DNA from: Thermocrinis sp.
GTDB lineage: Bacteria; Aquificota; Aquificia; Aquificales; Aquificaceae
Reading direction: 5' to 3'
Assembly: GCA_022759285.1 (NCBI GenBank)
Contig: JAEMPM010000105.1
Location: 1 to 5,098 of the forward strand
DNA length: 5,098 nt
How positions within the stretch are numbered: the first letter of the stretch is position 1; each line of letters opens with the position of its first letter. Below the pieces are notes generated by a model that saw only the letters and a list, made by a program, of their open reading frames with translations, was not told the DNA's origin and did no database searches. Shown one piece after another: positions 1 through 5,098 of this stretch. Both the position numbers and the translations under genes were made by a program.

Positions 1-564
1 ATGATTGACCTGGTGATAAACTCATTTAGAGAAAGTGCAGACGTAAAGCTTGCCTTTGTGGAAATGTATGCGGAGAGGCTTTTGGAGGTGGGAAAGATCA
101 TAGCAAACGCCCTAAAGGAGGGGAATAAGGTTCTGCTTTTTGGAAATGGAGGATCTGCGGCAGACGCCCAACACATCGCTGCAGAGATCGTAGGAAGGTT
201 CAAAAAGGAAAGAAAAGCTCTACCCGCCATAGCCCTAACCACGGACACATCTATTCTAACCGCAGTGGGTAACGACTACGGATTTGAAACGATCTTTGAA
301 AGACAGGTGGAAGCCCTGTGTACGCCCGGGGATATAGTCATAGGTATATCCACCTCCGGTGAGTCTGAGAATGTGATCAGGGGGCTCAAAAAAGCTCGCG
401 ACCTTGGTGCAACCACGGTAGGCCTTACAGGGAAGAAGGGGGGAAGGATGGTTGATATAGTCCATTACTGCTTTGTGGTTCCCTCTTACGATACCGCAAG
501 AATACAAGAGTGTCACATCACCATAGGGCATGTGCTCTGTGAGATCATAGACCACTATCTATGA
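1..564 (+). CDS. gmhA: Phosphoheptose isomerase (sedoheptulose 7-phosphate isomerase) GmhA
   Basis: GmhA converts sedoheptulose 7-phosphate to D-glycero-D-manno-heptose 7-phosphate in the cytosol, the first step towards ADP-heptose for the lipopolysaccharide inner core. The 187-residue product is a single SIS domain, close to the E. coli length of 192. An N-terminal helical region (about 1-40) is followed by the sugar-phosphate loop GNGGSAAD (48-55) and the serine loop STSGES (117-122). Residues H58, E62, Q169 and H177 match in identity and spacing the metal/catalytic set of E. coli GmhA (H61, E65, Q172, H180), so the enzyme should be active. The window begins exactly at this ATG, so its ribosome binding site cannot be seen; alignment from memory to other GmhA N-termini supports the start. 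The stop overlaps the start of nadK as ATGA. DiaA-type SIS proteins are the main alternative, but the conserved H/E/Q/H set favours GmhA. Confidence 0.93.
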   Translation: MIDLVINSFRESADVKLAFVEMYAERLLEVGKIIANALKEGNKVLLFGNGGSAADAQHIAAEIVGRFKKERKALPAIALTTDTSILTAVGNDYGFETIFERQVEALCTPGDIVIGISTSGESENVIRGLKKARDLGATTVGLTGKKGGRMVDIVHYCFVVPSYDTARIQECHITIGHVLCEIIDHYL

Positions 565-1358
565 AGGTTTTACTTTTTGTAAAAAACTCTCCCAACGCTA
601 TAAACACTGCAGAAGCTCTTGGAAAATTTTTAGAGAATAAAAAAATACAGGTGGAGTTCTTTGTGAATGAGCCCGGTAAAAAACCAAAGGAAGGAGATTA
701 CGCGCTAACCTTGGTGGTGGGTGGGGACGGCACCTTTTTGGCTGGTGCTCGCTTTTCCGCAGTCAGAAACATCCCGATAATGGGAGTAAATGAGGGAAAG
801 TTTGGCTTTTTGACGGAGATAGACAGAGATGAAGCCTTTGAGTATGTGGAAAAGGCTTTGAATGGAAAGCTAAAACCTCAAAAAAGAATGCTAATCTGTG
901 CCTTTGTGAATGGAAAGTTCGTGGGACATTACCTTAACGATGTGGTGCTTTCTAAGCTAAGCTTGGCAAGAGTGGTAGAGGTAGAGGTTTTTGCACAGGA
1001 TGAGTTTATGGTCAGGGTCTATGGGGATGGGGTGATTCTTTCCACACCCACTGGCTCCACCGCCTACGCCCTCTCTGCAGGAGGTCCTATCATACACCCA
1101 ACCATGGAAGCCCTTTTATTTGTTCCCATATGCCCACATACCCTTTCCAACAGACCTATGCTTATACCTCCCGATTTTCGCATCAAGCTAATTTCCAACA
1201 TGCCCACCTTTTTAACCCTTGATGGACAGGAAGGGATAGAGGTTAGCCCAAGGCAGGAGGTTTGGGTGGAAAAGTCGCCTTTTTACTGCACCTTATACAC
1301 CCATCCTCAGAGAAGCTTTTTCTACATCCTCAGGGAAAAACTCAAGTGGGGAAGGTAG
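561..1358 (+). CDS. nadK: NAD kinase (ATP/polyphosphate-NAD 2'-phosphotransferase)
   Basis: NadK phosphorylates NAD to NADP in the cytosol and is the only de novo source of NADP in most bacteria. The 265-residue product has the family landmarks in order: the GGDGT nucleotide-binding motif (54-58, with D56 the expected catalytic Asp), an LND motif (125-127, the Asn-acidic pair that contacts NAD), the glycine/threonine-rich segment around STPTGSTAYALSAGGP (161-176), the NRPMLIP segment (197-203) and LDGQ (220-223). It is somewhat shorter than E. coli NadK (292), mainly at the termini. The start overlaps the gmhA stop by 4 bp and has no strong Shine-Dalgarno sequence before it, so translational coupling to gmhA is likely. 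The C-terminal LREKLKWG fits the usual family end. The last 66 bp, including the stop, lie antisense to the end of the PHP gene. Confidence 0.95.
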   Translation: MKVLLFVKNSPNAINTAEALGKFLENKKIQVEFFVNEPGKKPKEGDYALTLVVGGDGTFLAGARFSAVRNIPIMGVNEGKFGFLTEIDRDEAFEYVEKALNGKLKPQKRMLICAFVNGKFVGHYLNDVVLSKLSLARVVEVEVFAQDEFMVRVYGDGVILSTPTGSTAYALSAGGPIIHPTMEALLFVPICPHTLSNRPMLIPPDFRIKLISNMPTFLTLDGQEGIEVSPRQEVWVEKSPFYCTLYTHPQRSFFYILREKLKWGR

Positions 1359-2369
1359 CACTACTATCGCTGCGGGCTTTAATCCCAAGTAAAGCCTTCC
1401 AAGTCTAAGAGTGTAACTAAAACATACATACACATTTCTACCCTCCGCAAGTGGTAAAATCAAGTTCTCACCCAAATAGAAATTTTTGCCCTTTTCTGTA
1501 AAATGTACTACCAAAAGGGGACCGCACGGAGCCAAAAGCCTTAACTTTCTCTCCTCCACGTAAGCCAAAAAAGGTTTTCTTTGGAAAGATATCAAGCTCA
1601 AGCCAGATCTTAATGCACTGGTCAGCTCCTCCGCAGAGTTAACTGGCTTTTGTGAGATTAAAAGGTTTCTCATCAAATAGAAAGAGTGTTCATAGGAAGG
1701 GAATAAAAACCTTATTCCTACCTCCCGTATATACACTTTTGTGTGATGGTCCAACCCACCTAAAACTGGATTTTTCCATCCTTCTTGCATATACCTTTGG
1801 ACATACTTTTCCACCGGCAAAACCTTTTTTAAAAGCTCAAGGGCTCTCTTCTTTAAAAAGGGATAAAGTAGCACGGTACCAAAGATAAAGAAAAAAAACT
1901 TACCTTTATCCTCCAGAAGGGCATCCTTTAGGTCTATGAGTTCCAAAAAGTATCCATCCCTTTCCAACTTCCATCTGTATTTCTCTTTAAAAGGATGTGC
2001 TATGACCTTTAGGCTACCTATCTCAAGAAGGTCTCCAAGCAAGCCTTTCTCCCCTTCAATTTTTCTTTCTACACCTGCGAGGCATCTGTAGTTACAAAAG
2101 CTTTTAAAGTGGTCGTTATCGTGGTCTGTTATTAGTGCAAAGTCTATGCCCTCCGCCTCCATGGCGCTGTATATATCCTCTGGCTTTCCCAAAGAATCGT
2201 AAGAAAACTGGGTGTGGATATGAACCTGGTAAGAATACACATAAAGCTCTGGCAGTTTTTGAGGCAGTTGGTCGACGGGTATAGCTTTTACCCACCTTAG
2301 GGGCAGGGCAAAGAGAAGGACAAAGTAAGCAAAAGATAAGGTCAGGACAAAGAGCCCGAACTCTATCAC
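1293..2369 (-). CDS. Membrane-anchored PHP-domain metal-dependent phosphoesterase, substrate unknown
   Basis: This 358-residue protein carries the PHP metallophosphoesterase motifs: HIH (50-52) with D58, TDHD (81-84), GVE (99-101), AHP (124-126) and a final LDHH (206-209) where many relatives have SDAH. The likely metal ligands H50, H52, H83, E101, H125, D207 and H209 are therefore all present. Residues 3-23 form one hydrophobic helix with an acidic residue before it and R25/K28 after it, which suggests a membrane anchor with the catalytic domain in the cytosol (positive-inside rule, inference). A second very hydrophobic stretch (about 157-172, including FFFFIFGTVLLYPF) lies inside the PHP domain. 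Residues about 265-340 look beta-rich and have no assigned function. The start is GTG, sharing GTGA with the trpS stop, with AGGGAG 11 bases upstream. It is the last gene of the unit and its end overlaps nadK. Substrate could be a phosphorylated sugar, nucleotide or nucleic acid; nothing here decides. Confidence 0.85.
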   Translation of the reverse strand: MIEFGLFVLTLSFAYFVLLFALPLRWVKAIPVDQLPQKLPELYVYSYQVHIHTQFSYDSLGKPEDIYSAMEAEGIDFALITDHDNDHFKSFCNYRCLAGVERKIEGEKGLLGDLLEIGSLKVIAHPFKEKYRWKLERDGYFLELIDLKDALLEDKGKFFFFIFGTVLLYPFLKKRALELLKKVLPVEKYVQRYMQEGWKNPVLGGLDHHTKVYIREVGIRFLFPSYEHSFYLMRNLLISQKPVNSAEELTSALRSGLSLISFQRKPFLAYVEERKLRLLAPCGPLLVVHFTEKGKNFYLGENLILPLAEGRNVYVCFSYTLRLGRLYLGLKPAAIVVLPSPLEFFPEDVEKASLRMGV

Positions 2370-3547
2370 AACTTCATTTTCTCCCTGACTTCCTCCAGGG
2401 TTTGCTTTGCGGTCTGCCTAGCCTTCTCGGAGCCTTCCAAGAATATATCTTTAAGCTCCTTGAGGGAACTTTCTACCTGTGCCCTTTTTTCCCTTATGGG
2501 CTCCAAAAAGGCGTTCAAGCCTTCAAACATTAGCCTTTTACAATCTACGCATCCAAGGGTACCACTTTTACAATCTGCCTCTATCTGCTTTGTCTGCTCT
2601 GGATTGGTGAAGATCTTATGATAGGAAAAGACGGGGCAAAGATGAGGTCTGCCGGGGTCTCCTTTTCTGAGTTTTTGAGGATCCGTGAAAAACTTCATCA
2701 CCTTTTGTTGGACTTCCTCTCTGCTGTCCGCAAAGTATATGGCGTTGTTATATGACTTGCTCATTTTTCTGCCATCCGTTCCCAAGAGCCGGGGTGTTTC
2801 CGTTAGCAGTGCCTGGGGTTCTGGAAAGACGTCTCCGTAAAGCTGGTTGAACCTTCTGGCTATCTCCCGAGTAAGCTCTATGTGGGGCAGTTGGTCCTCT
2901 CCTACGGGCACCGCCTCCGCCTTGTAGATGAGTATATCAACCGCCTGCAAAACAGGATAGCCCAAAAAGCCGTAGGTGTCTGTATCGTAAAAGTCCCTCT
3001 TTGACACATTTAGCTTACCTAAGATCTCCGGTTCAAGTATGCCATCAAAGACAGCTCTCACAAAGGTTTCCGAGATGGTGTCCAAAAGGTCCTCCTCCAA
3101 AGCTTCAAAGTCCTCCACCTTGTAGGGTAGCTTAGCCAAAAACTCCTTTACCAGGTCCCTTATCCCTCCCTTAAAGCTGAGCTCTAGGTCGGCCATCTTT
3201 AAAAGGTTGTACTTCATATCCTTGTAGGTGGGGTTCCACTCAAGCCAACTTTTTGGTGTGATCATAGAAAAGATCAAAAAGAGCTCCAGTTCCTCCTTTA
3301 CATGGGATTGGATAAAGAGCACGCTTTTGCTTGGATCTAAGCCCAAGGCGATCCAGTCTATCATCACCTGTTCAATATTCTCCTTTATCTGCTCTGGGTT
3401 TTTGTAGCTGGTGGTCAATGCGTGCCAATCTGCGATCATGTAATAGGTTTCGTGGCTCTTTTGGAGTTCTATCCAGTTTTTTATTACGCCAAAGTAATGT
3501 CCCAGATGGAGCTTTCCCGTTGGTCTCATACCGCTCAAAACTCGCAT
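2366..3547 (-). CDS. trpS: Tryptophanyl-tRNA synthetase, iron-sulfur type with a catalytic-domain insertion
   Basis: TrpRS charges tRNA-Trp with tryptophan using ATP. The class I signatures are clear: PTGKLHLGH (9-17, the HIGH-type motif), GYPVLQAVDIL (196-206), VGEDQLPHIELTREIARRFN (215-234) and KMSKS (261-265). At 393 residues it is about 60 longer than typical bacterial TrpRS (near 330); the excess is an in-frame insertion of roughly 70 residues at about 117-186. The C-terminal part contains C304, C326, C333 and C336, the only cysteines in the protein, in the pattern C-x21-C-x6-C-x2-C. This closely matches the [4Fe-4S] motif of Thermotoga maritima TrpRS (C-x22-C-x6-C-x2-C). The ATG lies 7 bp after the deacetylase stop with no good Shine-Dalgarno sequence, suggesting coupled translation. 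Its TGA overlaps the GTG start of the PHP gene. No attenuator or T-box is possible directly upstream because coding sequence fills that space. Confidence 0.96.
   Translation of the reverse strand: MRVLSGMRPTGKLHLGHYFGVIKNWIELQKSHETYYMIADWHALTTSYKNPEQIKENIEQVMIDWIALGLDPSKSVLFIQSHVKEELELFLIFSMITPKSWLEWNPTYKDMKYNLLKMADLELSFKGGIRDLVKEFLAKLPYKVEDFEALEEDLLDTISETFVRAVFDGILEPEILGKLNVSKRDFYDTDTYGFLGYPVLQAVDILIYKAEAVPVGEDQLPHIELTREIARRFNQLYGDVFPEPQALLTETPRLLGTDGRKMSKSYNNAIYFADSREEVQQKVMKFFTDPQKLRKGDPGRPHLCPVFSYHKIFTNPEQTKQIEADCKSGTLGCVDCKRLMFEGLNAFLEPIREKRAQVESSLKELKDIFLEGSEKARQTAKQTLEEVREKMKL
2381..2386 (-). promoter_or_regulatory. Probable ribosome binding site for the PHP gene
   Basis: AGGGAG lies 11 bases before the GTG start, within the last codons of trpS. 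The spacing is slightly long, but the next internal Met codon is at residue 70, beyond the first metal-binding motif, so the GTG is the sensible start. Termination-reinitiation at the GTGA overlap may contribute. Confidence 0.45.
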
Positions 3548-3554
3548 GGTACTA

Positions 3555-4226
3555 CTATTTTAAACACTCCCATAAAAATCTAAGCGTTGTCCAATAACCA
3601 GATGCATAAATTCTTCTGATTTCCCATTTACTTGGGCTTTGGGCATAGGTTCCCTTTATGGTAGTAAAGGCATATTGATAACCTGCCTTCTTTACCATTT
3701 CTACTACTTCCCTGTTGTGGTCTCCGTATGGATAGCAAAAGCTCTTTACTTCAACGCCAAGCTTGTCTTCCAAGAACTTCTTTGAGTCCTCAATCTCTCT
3801 ACGTGCCTCTGCGGGAGGGATTTTTGTCAAAGGGGGATGGGTAAGGGTATGCGAGCCAATCTCTACACCTTCCTTTACGAGAAAGGAAAGCTCCTCCCAG
3901 TTCATTATGGGCTTTATCGCATTTACCCTTTGGTAGTCCCAACGGTTAAACTGCCCTACCAGCTTGGCAGGCACAAAGACTATGGCATGAGCCTTTAGGG
4001 CTTTGATAACCGGGAAGGCGTTTTCCAAAAAGTCTCTGTAAGCGTCGTCAAAGGTAAGTAGCACACCTTTACCCGTGGGTTCAAGCTCTTGGGGCTTAAC
4101 AAATCTGAAGTTAAATCTGTTTAAGAGATTCAGCCAACGTTTGAACTTTTCTGGTTTAACGTAGAGAGATTTCAGCCTAGCATTCTTTGGTGGGTTTTCC
4201 ACATTGTGAAACATAAGGACTTTCAT
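3555..4226 (-). CDS. CE4-type polysaccharide deacetylase (NodB fold), cytoplasmic, substrate unknown
   Basis: The 223-residue product is a single carbohydrate esterase family 4 domain, a metal-dependent hydrolase that removes acetyl groups from N-acetylated sugars. Visible motifs are MFHNV at the N-terminus (5-9, with H7), TFDDA (58-62; D60 the expected general base, D61 a metal ligand), SHTLTHPPL (125-133; H126 and H130 metal ligands) and CYPYGD (164-169). The usual C-terminal LxH motif is absent. Instead H7 near the N-terminus resembles the circularly permuted arrangement described for PgaB/IcaB-like deacetylases. There is no signal peptide or membrane helix, so it probably acts in the cytosol, for example on a nucleotide- or lipid-linked sugar precursor (inference). 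The ATG shares ATGA with the kinase stop and has AGAGG five bases upstream, supporting this start. It precedes trpS by 7 bp. Peptidoglycan, exopolysaccharide or lipid-linked precursor deacetylation are all possible. Confidence 0.87.
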   Translation of the reverse strand: MKVLMFHNVENPPKNARLKSLYVKPEKFKRWLNLLNRFNFRFVKPQELEPTGKGVLLTFDDAYRDFLENAFPVIKALKAHAIVFVPAKLVGQFNRWDYQRVNAIKPIMNWEELSFLVKEGVEIGSHTLTHPPLTKIPPAEARREIEDSKKFLEDKLGVEVKSFCYPYGDHNREVVEMVKKAGYQYAFTTIKGTYAQSPSKWEIRRIYASGYWTTLRFLWECLK

Positions 4227-5038
4227 AATAGCCTCTGTGCAAGCATATAGTTTATAAGCTCTTTGGCGGTTTTGAACCTTTTTTCATGGTCCTTTTCAAG
4301 CATAAGCTCTAACAACGTCTGGACTTTTAGGGATATTCCTTCCGGCATAGTGTATATAACCAGCTTGTTCCTTTTCAATTTCTCTTGCTCATCCTCCGCG
4401 TCAAAGGGAGACTTGCCCGTAAGGGTAAAGTAAAGGACACATCCCAAGGAGAATATATCACTGCTCCTGTGAATTTGATTTTTGAAAACTTCAGGTGCTA
4501 TGTATCCTACTGTTCCCTTTATGTCTATTATGCCTGCGTGTCCTCTTACCCTAAGTAGGCTAAAATCTCCAAGCTTCCAAAGGATGCTTTTCATGACCCT
4601 TTTGCCAAAGATGTTGTCGGGTTTTATGTCTCCGTGTATGTAGCCTCTGTTGTGTAGAAACTCCAAGCCTTTGGCAACTTGGAATACTACCTTAAGGGCT
4701 TCTCCTTCCTCAAGAGGACCATGTTTTGCAACGTAATGCTTAAGATTTCCAACATCCATAAACTCGTAGATCAAAAAGAGCTCTCCTCTGTCCTTTTTAT
4801 AAAGGTAGCTTTGCATTGTTAGGATATGAGGATGGTTAAAGAGTATGTGGGTTTGGGCTTCTTTCCAAAGGTAAGGTAGCATAGTTTTGTCCCTTGCCAC
4901 CTTCAGGGCCACAATTTGCCCCGCATATCTTCCCTTTAGCACCTCTACCTTATATACCTCTCCAAAGTTTCCTACGCCGATCAAGTCTATGATCCTATAC
5001 ATTCCCAGCAAGATGTCTCCTTCTTTGTAAAGGCTCAT
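4223..5038 (-). CDS. Hanks-type serine/threonine protein kinase, kinase domain only
   Basis: The product transfers phosphate from ATP to Ser/Thr of unknown proteins. Its 271 residues are essentially one kinase domain: glycine loop GVGNFGEVYKV (21-31), ATP-anchoring K46 in VALKV, helix-C E60, catalytic loop HGDIKPDN (135-142, D137), metal-binding DFS (158-160), GTVGYIAPE (175-183), DIFSLG (194-199) and R254 in the last subdomain. Two positions are non-canonical: HGD replaces HRD (a non-RD kinase) and DFS replaces DFG. There is no transmembrane helix, PASTA, FHA or other sensor domain, unlike PknB-type kinases, so it is probably soluble. The ATG at 5038 keeps the GDILLGMYRI lead-in typical of bacterial Hanks kinases but lacks a good ribosome binding site. 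A strong AAGGAG sits just inside the gene before a TTG (codon 10), an alternative start. The stop overlaps the deacetylase start as ATGA. Confidence 0.9.
   Translation of the reverse strand: MSLYKEGDILLGMYRIIDLIGVGNFGEVYKVEVLKGRYAGQIVALKVARDKTMLPYLWKEAQTHILFNHPHILTMQSYLYKKDRGELFLIYEFMDVGNLKHYVAKHGPLEEGEALKVVFQVAKGLEFLHNRGYIHGDIKPDNIFGKRVMKSILWKLGDFSLLRVRGHAGIIDIKGTVGYIAPEVFKNQIHRSSDIFSLGCVLYFTLTGKSPFDAEDEQEKLKRNKLVIYTMPEGISLKVQTLLELMLEKDHEKRFKTAKELINYMLAQRLL
4232..4236 (-). promoter_or_regulatory. Ribosome binding site for the CE4 deacetylase
   Basis: AGAGG lies five bases upstream of the deacetylase ATG, inside the last codons of the kinase gene. It is the best-placed Shine-Dalgarno sequence among the overlapping junctions in this window and supports the chosen start. 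Confidence 0.6.
5017..5022 (-). promoter_or_regulatory. Shine-Dalgarno-like AAGGAG inside the kinase 5' end
   Basis: AAGGAG is followed after five bases by TTG (codon 10 of the kinase, 5009-5011) and after 14 bases by ATG (codon 13, 5000-5002). It encodes part of the Lys-Glu-Gly-Asp lead-in, so it may be a coincidence of coding, but it is the strongest such sequence near the kinase start and could direct an internal start giving a 262- or 259-residue kinase. Both shorter forms would keep the glycine loop. Confidence 0.3.
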
Positions 5039-5098
5039 GCTCTCATTGTTAAGTATAAACCCTCTGAGGCTGCTCTAAAAATCCCTTGTTGGGACCGT
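5035..5098 (-). CDS. Possible 3' end of an upstream co-directional gene (partial, frame unresolved)
   Basis: Two minus-strand frames are open from the window edge. One ends in LYLTMRA with a TGA that shares ATGA with the kinase start, mirroring the other junctions of this unit. The other ends in EQPQRVYT with TAA at 5049-5051, ten bases before the kinase ATG, and its codons look more like those of the neighbours. A third frame stops at 5075-5077. Only about 15-20 codons are visible, so no function can be given and it is not certain that any of them is coding. Confidence 0.3.
   Translation of the reverse strand, partial: RSQQGIFRAASEGLYLTMRA
5052..5079 (-). promoter_or_regulatory. Weak candidate promoter upstream of the kinase
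   Basis: On the minus strand TTTAGA (4 of 6 matches to a sigma-70 -35 box) is separated by 16 bases from TATACT (5 of 6 to the -10 box). Initiation about seven bases downstream would give a leader of only about 6-8 bases before the kinase ATG, which would fit the lack of a normal ribosome binding site. The same bases may instead encode the end of an upstream gene, so this is tentative. Confidence 0.25.

Noticed and set aside
256..555. Open frame of 99 codons on the - strand inside gmhA
   Set aside because: Antisense to well-conserved GmhA motifs, with an unconvincing product; a shadow of gmhA.
639..645. Run of seven A in nadK as a frameshift site
   Set aside because: It reads normally as Lys-Lys-Ile, the frame stays open in the correct reading and there is no downstream stimulatory structure evident.
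1374..1397. Inverted repeat GGCTTTA / TAAAGCC with an 8-base loop, 17 bases after the nadK stop, considered as a terminator
   Set aside because: The stem is only 7 bp with modest GC, there is no T-run after it on the + strand, and it lies inside PHP coding sequence; probably chance.
1652..1888. Open frame of 78 codons on the + strand inside the PHP gene
   Set aside because: Antisense to conserved PHP residues including the LDHH motif, and no recognisable protein features.
2366..3547. trpS considered as a fusion or disrupted gene because of its length
   Set aside because: The frame is continuous, all catalytic motifs are in order and the extra length is one internal insertion.
3331..3597. 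Open frame of 88 codons on the + strand across the trpS start
   Set aside because: Antisense to the TrpRS class I motif and low-complexity Ser-rich product; a shadow.
3560..3620. Possible internal promoter for trpS (TGGACA and TAAAAT in the deacetylase 3' end)
   Set aside because: The two boxes are about 25 bases apart, too far for a sigma-70 promoter.
5039..5098. Right-edge sequence considered as a CRISPR repeat or leader
   Set aside because: Nothing in it recurs anywhere in the window, so there is no array evidence.

Overview
The window is almost entirely protein-coding and looks like a compact thermophilic bacterial chromosome, most likely from the Aquificaceae (Hydrogenobacter/Thermocrinis/Aquifex type). 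This rests on moderate GC, heavy use of AGG/AGA for Arg and ATA for Ile, Lys/Glu-rich proteins, 4-bp start/stop overlaps between neighbouring genes, and a long iron-sulfur-type tryptophanyl-tRNA synthetase. The taxonomic call is an inference from style and remembered family resemblance; no search was run. I see no rRNA, tRNA, insertion sequence, CRISPR array or integration site, and no gene-free stretch longer than about 60 bases.

Left part, + strand (1-1358): gmhA (sedoheptulose-7-phosphate isomerase, first step of ADP-heptose synthesis for lipopolysaccharide core) overlaps nadK (NAD kinase) by an ATGA. Both look complete and carry their catalytic motifs.

Right part, - strand (5038 down to 1293): a tightly packed transcription unit runs in the order Ser/Thr protein kinase, cytoplasmic CE4-type polysaccharide deacetylase, trpS, membrane-anchored PHP-domain phosphoesterase. 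The junctions are ATGA (4 bp), a 7-bp gap, and GTGA (4 bp), so the four genes are probably co-transcribed and partly translationally coupled. A further gene may end just upstream of the kinase at the right edge. The PHP gene runs tail-to-tail into nadK and the two coding regions overlap antisense by 66 bp, leaving no room for a conventional terminator between them.

How the parts fit: gmhA and nadK are housekeeping functions (envelope sugar and NADP supply). In the other unit only TrpRS has a certain role. The kinase, deacetylase and PHP protein have clear folds but unknown substrates. The points most worth a second look are the TrpRS four-cysteine iron-sulfur motif with one residue less spacing than the Thermotoga example, the roughly 70-residue insertion in its catalytic domain, the permuted PgaB-like but apparently cytosolic deacetylase, the non-RD/DFS kinase, and the grouping of these four genes. 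I did not find convincing evidence of a wholly new system such as a defence island or novel RNA.
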